A stretch of 64,000 nucleotides of DNA from Variovorax paradoxus. Lineage in GTDB: Bacteria > Pseudomonadota > Gammaproteobacteria > Burkholderiales > Burkholderiaceae_C. A program made the position numbers and the translations under genes. Of this stretch, positions 7,376 to 14,657 are shown in pieces. Each line of letters opens with the position of its first letter. Within the stretch, counting starts at the first letter, position 1. The notes beneath the pieces were generated by a model. It was given only the letters and a program-made list of their open reading frames with translations, was not told where the DNA came from and did no database searches. The DNA lies in the NCBI RefSeq assembly GCF_018614915.1, contig NZ_JAGGNU010000009.1, forward strand, positions 62,001-126,000, given 5' to 3'.

Positions 7376-8941
7376 TCATCCATTGGAAGAAGTTGTAGAT
7401 GCGGCGCCCAGGTCAGGCGCGGGGATATGGGCCAGCCGCAGCACGAGAGGAATCATCAGCAGGGCCAGGACGCCGAGAAGGTGGTAGGCATCGGCGATAG
7501 CCAGCACCGGCGACTGCTGGCTGATCAGCGTCATCAGTTGGGAGGATTCCGGTGGATTCGGCAGGGAACTGCTCACCAGGCCCGCGTGGTCCAGCAGCAT
7601 CTCCGCATGGAAGCGGGCACGCACCGTCGTGAACTGCCCGACGATGGCAGCGCCCAGCAAGGAGCCGAAAGCGCGCAGTGCGTTGATCGTGCCGGAGAGG
7701 TAAGGCCCTTCCTGGGGCTGCACGACGCTCGTCATCAGGAAGAGCATGGACACCACGGCCATCGGTTGGCCGAAGGCTTGCAAGGCCTGTGCGACGGCGA
7801 ACTGCTCCCAGATCCAGTCCGCCGTCAATCGCGACCCGGCGAAGCATGCCAGTGCGATCAGGGCCAGCCCGGACGCGAACACCAGGCGTGCATCGACCCA
7901 CTTCTGATACAGGAACAGTGCCACCACCGACCCCAGCACCAGTTGCGGCAAGGCCACGATCAACCCGATCGGTGCCGTCTGCATGGCGCGGTAGTCCTGG
8001 GCCAGCCCCAGGTAGCTGGCAGGCAGCAGCGAGCCGGACAGCAGAAGCACCAGCAGCAGGACGAAAAGAGTGCAACCCAGTCCCAGGTTGCGGCGCCCCA
8101 GCATCTGCAGCTTGAGGAAGGGCGAGGGGTGATACCACTCGGTCAACAGGTAGACGAACAGAAGTGCGAACCCGCCCAGCAGCGCCACCGTGATCAACGG
8201 CGAGTTGAACCAGTCCAGGCGCACGCCCTGGTCGAGCCCGGCGGTGATCAGGCACAGGGCCGGGATGCCGATGGCCATGCCGACCCAGTTGGCCTGCCTG
8301 AAGCGGTCCATCTGGATCGCTTCGCGTGACAGTCCCCAGGCCGCGAGCAGCCCGGCGATGACAGCCCCCGGCACGATCTGCCAGTACACCCAGCGCCAGT
8401 CGGCAACGCCATCCGTCCATTGCCCTGCCAGCCAGATCGCGAGGTTGGGCGCAAAGGTGGCAGTCATCGCATAGAGCGCCAGTCCATGCAGGCGAATGTT
8501 GGGCGGCAGGAATTTCAGGGCCGCCATCATCAGGATCGGAATCAGGGTGCCGCTGCTGATGCCTTGCAGGAAGCGCAGGCCCAGGAGCAGATTCAAGTCC
8601 TGGACGAATGGCAGCACCACGGCCAGCACCGTGCAGGTGCCGAGCATCCACAGGTGAAAACGGCGCACGGACAGGGTGACGGCAAACCACGCCGCAAACG
8701 GCATCGCGATCAGTTCGCCGGCGGTATAGGCGGTGGAGAGCCAGGATGCATCGTCCAGGGCAAAGCCGAGGGCGCCACGCACATCGGCCAGCGCCAGTGC
8801 GCCGACGCGATTGTTCAGTCCTGCCATCACCGCGGCCAGGAAGATGCCGACCAGTCCGCCCATGGGACGCAGGGAGGGTTTGGCGGGGGCGGCCTCGACA
8901 ACGGGCACGCCAGGTCGCACCTGCAAGGTGGTGCTGGTCAT
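7376..8941 (-). CDS. emrB: EmrB/QacA-type 14-TM MFS drug exporter
   Basis: A 521-residue proton-driven exporter of the DHA2 family, with hydrophobic segments consistent with 14 membrane helices. The second helix has LSTAYTAGELI and the loop after the third retains the RFLQGISSGTLIP antiporter-type motif. With EmrA and the outer membrane factor it should form a tripartite pump expelling hydrophobic toxicants directly to the outside. Its ATG overlaps the stop of the outer membrane factor gene by 4 bases, and emrA follows after 6 bases, so the three are cotranscribed and translationally linked. The substrate cannot be read from sequence. Confidence 0.92.
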   Translation of the reverse strand: MTSTTLQVRPGVPVVEAAPAKPSLRPMGGLVGIFLAAVMAGLNNRVGALALADVRGALGFALDDASWLSTAYTAGELIAMPFAAWFAVTLSVRRFHLWMLGTCTVLAVVLPFVQDLNLLLGLRFLQGISSGTLIPILMMAALKFLPPNIRLHGLALYAMTATFAPNLAIWLAGQWTDGVADWRWVYWQIVPGAVIAGLLAAWGLSREAIQMDRFRQANWVGMAIGIPALCLITAGLDQGVRLDWFNSPLITVALLGGFALLFVYLLTEWYHPSPFLKLQMLGRRNLGLGCTLFVLLLVLLLSGSLLPASYLGLAQDYRAMQTAPIGLIVALPQLVLGSVVALFLYQKWVDARLVFASGLALIALACFAGSRLTADWIWEQFAVAQALQAFGQPMAVVSMLFLMTSVVQPQEGPYLSGTINALRAFGSLLGAAIVGQFTTVRARFHAEMLLDHAGLVSSSLPNPPESSQLMTLISQQSPVLAIADAYHLLGVLALLMIPLVLRLAHIPAPDLGAASTTSSNG

Positions 8942-10497
8942 GGGCTGGCCTCGGCCGAGACGGCAGCCGGCGCAAGACGTGCGACCGAAGCTTCCGGCAA
9001 GCTGCGCGCAGAGGCAGCTTGGGCAGGCCGCGACGCGAGTTCGAGTTTTCCTGGGTTCCAGCCACCTCCGAGCGACTTGTAGAGGTTCACGAGGGTCAGG
9101 GTGGCGCCTGTCGTGCTGGCATTGAGACTGGTCTGGCTGGCCAGCAGGTTGCGCTGCGCAGTCAGCACACTCAGATAGTCGGCAGCGCCCTCCTGATAGC
9201 CGCGCTCGGCAACCCGCAGCGCCTCCATGCTCTGCTCATAGGAGATCAGCAGTTCAGCGTGCTGACGCTGCTGGGCGGCCCAGGCATCCAGCGCGTTGTC
9301 CACCTCGTGCCAGGCTCGCAGTACCGTCTGCCGGTATGCGAGGGCTGCCGTTTTCTGCTGCGCCTCGTTCAGCGCCAGGCGCTGGGTCAGCCTGCCGCCC
9401 TGGAAGATGGGGAGGAAAACCGTCGGACCGACAGAAAAGAATAGTGAATCCCAACTGCCGAGATCGCTGAAATCGAAAGCTTCAACGCCGACTCGGCCTT
9501 TCAAGCCGATGCGCGGATAGAAGTCGGCCTTCGCCACCCCGATGGCGGCCGTCGCGGCATGGAGCTGGGCTTCGGCGCGCAGTATGTCCGGCCGCCTGCG
9601 CGCGAGTTCGGACGGGATACCTACCGGCACGTCGGTCGGAAGCGTAGGCACGGGCATGGCGTTGCGCAGTTGCACATCGAGCGTGCGTGGCGCTGCGCCC
9701 AGCAACAACGCCAGCGCGTTCATCTGGGCATTGCGACGCTGGATCAGTTCGGGAACCAGCGCCTTGACCGTCGCCAGTTGCGCGCGTGCGGATGAGGTCT
9801 CGAAGCGCGTGGCGATCCCATTGCGCTCACGGCTTTGCGCCAGGCTGAGCGTACGTTCGGCGACGACTCGATTCTGTTGCGCTATGTCCAGTTGTGCCTG
9901 CGTCCCGCGCAACTGCAGATAAGTTCGAGCCACTTCGGCAGACAAGGCCACGCGGGTCGCTTCGCGGTCGTACATTGCGGCGTTCAGTGTTGCCTCTGCC
10001 CCTTCGCGCGCACGCCGAGCGCGACCCCATAGATCGATTTCCCAACTGGCATCAAAGCCAAGCTGCCAGAAATCGCTGGGCGTGGTAGGTGCGCCCAACG
10101 CGGCGAACTTGCCGTGTTCACTGAGTGCCTCACGCGAGTAGCTGGCGCCGACGCTCACACTGGGCAGCAGATCTGACGAAGCAATACCCAGTTGCGCGCG
10201 GCTTTGCTCGATGCGGGTGGACGCGACTTGCAGATCGAGATTGGCAGCTTGCGCACGCAACTGCAGGTCGACCAGCAGTGCGTCGTTGAACAGCGTCCAC
10301 CATTGAGAGGGGAGGTCGGAATCGGAAGGCTGTGCGGCGCCGACATAGTCCGCCCTTGGGGTCAGCGCGATTTCGTGCAGTCCGTTCTCAGGCTTCACAA
10401 ACTCCGGACCCACCGCACAGCCCCACAACATCAGGGCAACGCATGACGCCGCGCCCGCGCGCAGTTGGAGTCGGGAAAGCGTTGGGTGTGAGGTCAT
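8938..10497 (-). CDS. NodT-family outer membrane efflux lipoprotein
   Basis: A 519-residue TolC-like outer membrane factor of the OprM/NodT lipoprotein type. The signal peptide ends in a lipobox (LWGC, acylated Cys27), followed by GPEFVKP, typical of the family. Two repeated halves form the barrel and helical tunnel, seen in paired stretches such as LQLRAQAANLDLQVA and YLSVLTAQRNLLASQ. It is the channel of the efflux pump with emrB (4-base overlap) and emrA. It begins 21 bases after the unknown 287-residue gene, so its transcript probably starts at the module at 11501-11572. Confidence 0.92.
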   Translation of the reverse strand: MTSHPTLSRLQLRAGAASCVALMLWGCAVGPEFVKPENGLHEIALTPRADYVGAAQPSDSDLPSQWWTLFNDALLVDLQLRAQAANLDLQVASTRIEQSRAQLGIASSDLLPSVSVGASYSREALSEHGKFAALGAPTTPSDFWQLGFDASWEIDLWGRARRAREGAEATLNAAMYDREATRVALSAEVARTYLQLRGTQAQLDIAQQNRVVAERTLSLAQSRERNGIATRFETSSARAQLATVKALVPELIQRRNAQMNALALLLGAAPRTLDVQLRNAMPVPTLPTDVPVGIPSELARRRPDILRAEAQLHAATAAIGVAKADFYPRIGLKGRVGVEAFDFSDLGSWDSLFFSVGPTVFLPIFQGGRLTQRLALNEAQQKTAALAYRQTVLRAWHEVDNALDAWAAQQRQHAELLISYEQSMEALRVAERGYQEGAADYLSVLTAQRNLLASQTSLNASTTGATLTLVNLYKSLGGGWNPGKLELASRPAQAASARSLPEASVARLAPAAVSAEASP

Positions 10498-10518
10498 CGC
10501 AAGCTTCTCTTCGAGGTT

Positions 10519-11382
10519 TCAGGCGTTGAGCCAGAACGCGACGTTGCGGACGTACTGTTGGGTCGAGCGAAGCGCCTCGGGAAACCTGGCCATTCCGTCG
10601 CCAGCAGGCTCGCTCACGAAGGACGGACTGCCGGCCGTGGGATCCCAGTTGTAGTCGGCAAAGTGATGAAAGGTCGATTGCGCAATCGCGCGTCCACCGT
10701 GCTCGGAGCGCTCGAAGGCGACCGCGAGGTTGAATCGCCGGCCGGACACCGAGCTCTCTCCTTCCATGACGACCCGCGCACTCGAATCATGGGGCGGAGC
10801 GCTGACAGCGCCTTCGTGCGGGTGGGAGGGCAGGTACTGAACGATGCCGGTCGGCGAGTCCTCGTCCAGCATCACAGGGTGAATGCTTCCGACGGGCCTG
10901 GTGCGCTGAAAATCGCCGTTGGCGCCCGAGTGATAGTTGGGCCAGGAGATGTTTGCTGCGAACGGATTGTCAAGACAACGGCGGGCCTCGTCCGATTCGC
11001 AGTTTCGGCTGTGAAAGTGATGCGCGGCACCGACGCCGCCCAGGTTGCAGAGTGAACTTCCCAGGTCCATGTGGTCACGTGTGACCATCAGCGTTCCACC
11101 CTGCAGTCGGAAACGGCGGATGCCCTCGCAATCCTGGGGTGTCAGGCCATCTCCGACATCGACGGCGAAGAGCCAGAGCTGATCGGTATCCGATTCATGC
11201 AAGTTCGAAAGCACGGGATCCGGCTGGCCGCGCTTCGTGCGATTGCGAGCCGTCACCCGGAAGGCGAATTGGCCATCCTCGTCTCGCAGGCTCGACAAGT
11301 AGGCCTTCAAGCGACTGAAGCGCTCGATGTTCCAATCGTCGTGATCGCCCTCGATCGTGGTCTGCAGCAATATGGTCAGCAT
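10519..11382 (-). CDS. conserved hypothetical protein heading the efflux operon
   Basis: A 287-residue cytosolic protein I cannot assign firmly. The N-terminal half has a fold hint of ThuA or glutamine-amidotransferase-like proteins (LWLFAVDVGDGL, then RFRLQGGTLMVTRDHMD), but no clear catalytic Cys-His-Glu triad is evident. The C-terminal half has several conserved-looking histidine motifs (GAAHHFHSRN, STFHHFADYNWDP). The start at 11382 has AAGGAG nine bases upstream. The outer membrane factor gene follows after 21 bases, and the promoter module P4 lies 118 bases upstream, so it is the first gene of the pump operon. Confidence 0.7.
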   Translation of the reverse strand: MLTILLQTTIEGDHDDWNIERFSRLKAYLSSLRDEDGQFAFRVTARNRTKRGQPDPVLSNLHESDTDQLWLFAVDVGDGLTPQDCEGIRRFRLQGGTLMVTRDHMDLGSSLCNLGGVGAAHHFHSRNCESDEARRCLDNPFAANISWPNYHSGANGDFQRTRPVGSIHPVMLDEDSPTGIVQYLPSHPHEGAVSAPPHDSSARVVMEGESSVSGRRFNLAVAFERSEHGGRAIAQSTFHHFADYNWDPTAGSPSFVSEPAGDGMARFPEALRSTQQYVRNVAFWLNA

Positions 11383-11500
11383 CGGCGAGTACTCCTTCTG
11401 CGCCTGGGCGCGCGTTCGTCAGGCCGGGCCGGCCTTGGCAAGGTGTGCCTGAACTCAGAGCGGCTGAGTACCCGTGTCGCGAACATCGCGCAACGGAACA

Positions 11501-11572
11501 AATCGTAGGTTCGACACTTCGATAGCGGTAGGTCCGCGGAAGAACTCACGCTGTTGTGCAGTGCTCACCAAT
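11501..11572 (-). promoter_or_regulatory. 72-bp promoter module P4, upstream of the efflux operon
   Basis: A minus-strand module of the same 72-base length as the other four copies. It opens ATTGGTG, has CACAACA at positions 15-21, CCTACCGC at 41-48 and CCTACGATT at the end. TACGAT is the likely -10 (forward bases 11502-11507). It starts 26 bases after the peroxiredoxin stop. The downstream leader at 11457-11480 (on the forward strand it begins AGAGCGGCTGAG) matches the leaders of P3 and P5. It would control the 287-residue gene and the whole outer membrane factor-emrB-emrA-tetR series. Confidence 0.75.
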
Positions 11573-11598
11573 GCCGGCAGCAGCGCCTCTGTGCGCTC

Positions 11599-12195
11599 CT
11601 AGTACCTGGCGCCTTCGATGATCGCGATGACGCTCTGCGGATCGATGCGCTCGCGATAGTCCATCTCGACGTGGGCGAACCGGATCCTTCCTGTTCGGTC
11701 GATCAGGTAGGTCGCGGGGATCGGCAACACCCATTGGGCGTTGCCGTTCAGCACGGGGATGTCGGTACCCGCCGACGCGTACAGATCGATCAGTTCCGGC
11801 GGCAACGTGAAGGCGATACCGAAGCCATTGGCGGCATCCAGGCTCGAGTCGCTGAGCACCGTGTAGGCGAGCGCACTGCGCTCGATCGTGTCGAGGGAAT
11901 GGTCAGGTGTCTGAGGGGATATCGCGACCAGCGCGGCACCCAGTCGCTTCAGCTCACTCGCATGCTGTTGCCATGCGTGCAACTGAAGATTGCAGTACCT
12001 GCACCATCCTCCGCGGTAGAAGATCACGACGAGCGGCCCGCCGTGCCACAGGTCGGACAGCTTCACCGGCGCGCCGGATGCATAGCGCAAGTTCACATCG
12101 GGGGCCAAGTCGCCCTCGCGCTTGGCGCGCTCGCAGACACCCGTGGCCCGGAGAATGGCAGCGGTGTCGCTGATGGCAGCAGTCATGGGTGTCAT
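11599..12195 (-). CDS. peroxiredoxin-like AhpC/TSA family protein
   Basis: A 198-residue thioredoxin-fold peroxidase-like protein. The active site is RGGWCRYCNLQL, with Cys65 as the likely peroxidatic residue and Cys68 forming a CxxC that is more thioredoxin-like than classical AhpC. Later family features include the AISPQTPDHS strand-turn and the PIPATYLIDRTGRI strand. It should reduce organic or hydrogen peroxides in the cytosol. The start at 12195 has GAGG eight bases upstream. It has no module of its own; the nearest upstream module (13247) precedes the cupin gene 554 bases away, so it may be a distal gene of that unit. Confidence 0.85.
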   Translation of the reverse strand: MTPMTAAISDTAAILRATGVCERAKREGDLAPDVNLRYASGAPVKLSDLWHGGPLVVIFYRGGWCRYCNLQLHAWQQHASELKRLGAALVAISPQTPDHSLDTIERSALAYTVLSDSSLDAANGFGIAFTLPPELIDLYASAGTDIPVLNGNAQWVLPIPATYLIDRTGRIRFAHVEMDYRERIDPQSVIAIIEGARY

Positions 12196-12749
12196 GGCGC
12201 AGACCTCGCCCTGGTCGATGTAGCACCAGCGCCAGCTTTCGCCAGGCTCGGCCCCGGTCGATGCTGGTCGAGGTGCGTGCAGGGCATCGTCGCGTTAGGG
12301 GAGGGAAATGTCTTTCGCGGTCTTCAGGGGACCGAGGGTTGGGGAAAGTGCCGCGGCCGCCGCGGCAAGCCGGAGCTCCGCATCCGCCACGTCACCGCCG
12401 GCGACAGCACAGGCCGAGCCGAGCGCCACCGCGATGACGCCGAGAAAGGCCCATGCGTGCATCACGGCAAGGCCGCTACGCAGCCAGGCGGATGGCGCCG
12501 TCGCCGACGTAGCGCATGAAGTTCGGCAAGGGCATCGCCGCCTCGCCGCGGTAGTTCTCGTCGAAAAGGAAAAAAAGGGGCGCCTCCCACCCGTCGCGTC
12601 GTCGTGTAGCTGGTCGGATTTGCGCGGGGACTCCGCGCCGACGTGAGACTGTCCCGTGCACGAACGGGTGGAAAGTGCACGCCTCATTACAGCCGCCTCG
12701 ACGATCTGACACCCGTCGTCTTCGTTGCGACGGGCGGGAAGCAATACTG
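12196..12749. other. gene-poor interval with possible decayed coding fragments
   Basis: These 554 bases lie between the cupin and peroxiredoxin genes. On the minus strand one frame ending at 12476 reads like the C-terminus of a protein (FLFDENYRGEAAMPLPNF, then RYVGDGAIRLAA). Fourteen bases later a 55-codon frame (12462 to 12295) starts MHAWAFLGVIAVALGS, which looks like a signal sequence, but it has no strong start signal. I cannot name a parent family for either. They may be scraps of a lost member of the unit, comparable to the LysR and OsmC scraps nearby. Confidence 0.35.
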
Positions 12750-13169
12750 TCACTTCACAGGCAGAAAAAACTCGGTGCCCTTGTTCTTCACCAGCATGAC
12801 GAGAAATTTCGCTGGCTTGGTCTTGCTGGCGTTGCGGCCGACGGTGTGAATGTCGTCCGGACTTTCGTAGAAGGTCTGGCCTGCCTTCAATGTCACTTCC
12901 TTGCCGCCTTTCACGCCCATCACGATCGAGCCCTCGAGCACGTAGACGAAGGCGTGCGCATCGTGGCGATGGATGGGGTCGGCGCCGCCAGGCGGGTAGT
13001 CCACGGTGATCGCCAAAACCTCTTTCCCAGGAATGTCCGCGAGTTCCTTGGTCATCAGCTGCTTGACGACGATGTCGTGCGCCGCGTGCGGCTCGCTCGC
13101 CTGTTGCGCGGGCGCTCCCAGCGGAGCGATCAGCAATGCCGCGATGACGTGTCTTGCAACTCTTCTCAT
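12750..13169 (-). CDS. secreted cupin-domain protein
   Basis: A 139-residue single-domain cupin with an N-terminal signal peptide (residues 1 to about 21, ending GAPAQ). The first cupin motif is visible as DPIHRHDAHAFVYVLEG (metal-ligand candidates His67, His69, His72, Glu79) and the second as YESPDDIHTVGRN (His108). It would act in the periplasm; small cupins of this type bind a metal and an unknown small molecule. It has its own copy of the 72-bp module 77 bases upstream, with a leader nearly identical to that of the AhpD-like gene. Enzymatic role unknown. Confidence 0.85.
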   Translation of the reverse strand: MRRVARHVIAALLIAPLGAPAQQASEPHAAHDIVVKQLMTKELADIPGKEVLAITVDYPPGGADPIHRHDAHAFVYVLEGSIVMGVKGGKEVTLKAGQTFYESPDDIHTVGRNASKTKPAKFLVMLVKNKGTEFFLPVK

Positions 13170-13246
13170 GGTCTACCTCTCATGTCCGAAGACAGGTTCA
13201 CCACAGTGCGGCTGTGGAGCCCGTTTGCAACATTTGCTATGGAGCA

Positions 13247-13318
13247 AATCGTAGGATTCGACGGCCTGCCGCGGTAGGCATGTGCGCAGGATCACGATGT
13301 TGTCCCGGAGGCACCAAT
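13247..13318 (-). promoter_or_regulatory. 72-bp promoter module P3, upstream of the cupin gene
   Basis: The minus strand reads ATTGGTG at the start, ACAACA at positions 16-21, CCTACCGC at 41-48 and CCTACGATT at the end, at the same spacing as the other copies. It begins 4 bases after the stop of the OsmC remnant. The leader at 13205-13228 differs from that of P5 at only two of 24 bases (AGTGCGGCTG then GGA, CCCGTTTGC), so more than 110 bases of this promoter region share ancestry with P5. Confidence 0.75.
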
Positions 13319-13322
13319 GTGC

Positions 13323-13451
13323 TCATTCCGCGGGCTCGAGCGTCACGCCGTCGAAGCCGGTGCCTTGCGTGAGCGTGCGATGCACGGGGCATCGTTCGGC
13401 GACCTCCGCCAGCTGTGCCCGTTGCGCGCCGGGCATGTGGTAGAGCTTCAT
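13323..13451 (-). pseudogene. OsmC-family C-terminal remnant (42 codons)
   Basis: This minus-strand frame reads like the last 40 residues of an OsmC/Ohr-type peroxidase, including the CPVHRTL motif with the resolving cysteine and a TLEPAE ending. The N-terminal domain and the other redox cysteine are absent. It has an ATG (13449-13451) and an AAGGAA sequence seven bases upstream, so it could still be translated. The intact Ohr/OsmC gene at 14157-14657 ends differently (ACPYTKLAQQG), so this is not simply a partial copy of that gene but a relic of a second, different OsmC gene. Confidence 0.6.
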
Positions 13452-13514
13452 GTCGCGGTTCCTTGGATTGAATGGATGCGGCGGCCGATGCGGTAGGCAC
13501 GGCGCGGATGCTTG

Positions 13515-13739
13515 TTAAAGCGTGTGAGGCGCACCCGCGCTCTCGTACGGGGTGATGGGCGTCATGTCGAATGGCTCTTGAGGCGGCGGCATCGCCAGGT
13601 CCAACGGGGCGGGCGAGATCGCAGGCGAAGTGGGCCGGTCCGGCGCGGGCGGCTCAGCAGCGCTGATCGGCTGCATCGCGTAGAGCCCGGCCGAAGTTGC
13701 AAGACTGGCAAGCAGCGCAGTCAGAAGATGTTTCGTCAT
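13515..13739 (-). CDS. small secreted proline-rich protein
   Basis: A 74-residue protein with a signal peptide of about 27 residues (LLTALLASLATSAGLYA) followed by a proline-rich, low-complexity tail (PPAPDRPTSPAISPAPL, MPPPQEPFDM). No domain is recognisable and the mature part is probably unstructured. It is preceded 52 bases upstream by module P2 and followed by the OsmC remnant, so it is the first gene of that unit. GGGGA serves as a weak ribosome binding site. Function unknown; the promoter context suggests a redox or envelope stress role. Confidence 0.6.
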   Translation of the reverse strand: MTKHLLTALLASLATSAGLYAMQPISAAEPPAPDRPTSPAISPAPLDLAMPPPQEPFDMTPITPYESAGAPHTL

Positions 13740-13791
13740 GGTGGTCCCCGCCTTTCCGTGGATGTGTGCGTCACGTCATTGCGCGCACCCA

Positions 13792-13863
13792 AATCCTAGG
13801 TTTGCACCGGCCATTGCAGTAGGCCTGTGGAGGGGATCACCGCGTTGCCTGCCGATCACCAAT
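13792..13863 (-). promoter_or_regulatory. 72-bp promoter module P2, upstream of the small secreted protein
   Basis: On the minus strand it opens ATTGGTG, has CAACG at positions 17-21, CCTACTGC at 41-48 and CCTAGGATT at the end, again exactly 72 bases. It is the most diverged copy in the -10 region (TAGGAT in place of TACGAT). It begins 24 bases after the last codon of the LysR pseudogene. The shared leader of P3-P5 is not seen here. Confidence 0.65.
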
Positions 13864-13887
13864 CACGCGATCCGGGCGGGCCGGCAC

Positions 13888-14121
13888 TCATGCATCCGCG
13901 GAAAAATTGCTGAGGCAGTGGAGGTCGAGCGCACGGATCTGCGCGGTCATGAAGTCGACGAAGACGCGGATGCGCGACGGCAGGTTCTGCCGGCTCAGAT
14001 AGACATGAAGTGACGGCTCACGGCCCAGCGTCCGACGCCGAGCGGTCGCTTGCCTTGGCAAAGCTGCCCTCGTTGACGGCGGCGATGAACGCCATCACGC
14101 CCGCATAGCTCGTGGCGAAAT
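13888..14121 (-). pseudogene. LysR-type regulator pseudogene with large internal deletion
   Basis: The minus strand encodes the LysR N-terminal helix-turn-helix start (FATSYAGVMAFIAAVNEG, SFAKASDR), a one-base slip into GVGRWAVSR, and then, in a third frame, the LysR C-terminus (VYLSRQNLPSRIRVF, DFMTAQIRALDLHCLS). Both parts match the intact LysR protein encoded at 15565-16572 (FATSYAGVVAFIAVVTEG, YLSRQHMPSRMRVF, RIRAADLQCL). About 220 codons between them are missing. It is therefore a decayed paralogue of the neighbouring regulator, indicating that a regulator plus target block was duplicated and partly lost. Confidence 0.8.
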
Positions 14122-14156
14122 GGGACGCAGCGCATCGTGAGGGCCGGCGAGCGGCG

Positions 14157-14657
14157 TCACGATGCGAGCGCCACGGTGCTCTGCATTCCCTGCTGCGCCA
14201 GCTTGGTGTACGGACAAGCGCGTTCGGCGCCGCGCAGGAGTTCCTCCGCGACATGCTTCTCAATGCCGTGGAGATGGACCCGAACGTCGGCCGTCAGCAT
14301 GAACAGGCCATCGACCGGATCCCGTCCGAAGGCCACGCTGACCCGTACCACCACGTCCTGGACGGGGATCTCCAATCGATTGGCCAAGAGGCAAAGCACC
14401 CCATGGAAGCATGCGGCATAGCCTGCCGCGAACAGTTGCTCCGGGTTGGTGCCGCCACCGGGGCCATCCAGTTCGGGCGGAAGGCGAAGCGACACAGCGA
14501 GATTGCCGTCATCGGACCGCACCTCGCCGGACGCGCGTCCGTGGTTTGCCTCGCCGCCGCTGGCCGTCACCGTGGTGGTGTACAGCGGAAGGAAGTCCGG
14601 TCCATGGAACTTGTCCAGCAACTCGACCGGTGGCGGTTTCAACGGAGAGGATGGCAT
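14157..14657 (-). CDS. ohr: Ohr/OsmC-family organic hydroperoxide reductase
   Basis: A 166-residue thiol peroxidase of the Ohr/OsmC family. The active-site region GGGTNPEQLFAAGYAACF carries Glu73 and the peroxidatic Cys83; the resolving cysteine is Cys148 in ACPYTKL. Ohr enzymes detoxify organic and lipid hydroperoxides in the cytosol. About 20 extra N-terminal residues precede the usual start of the family. The ATG directly abuts the stop codon of the NmrA-like gene with no gap, so the two are cotranscribed and probably translationally coupled from module P1. Confidence 0.88.
   Translation of the reverse strand: MPSSPLKPPPVELLDKFHGPDFLPLYTTTVTASGGEANHGRASGEVRSDDGNLAVSLRLPPELDGPGGGTNPEQLFAAGYAACFHGVLCLLANRLEIPVQDVVVRVSVAFGRDPVDGLFMLTADVRVHLHGIEKHVAEELLRGAERACPYTKLAQQGMQSTVALAS

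Noticed and set aside
13237..13500. 87-codon minus-strand frame
   Set aside because: It overlaps module P3 and the OsmC remnant in another frame; the Arg/His-rich translation is a shadow.
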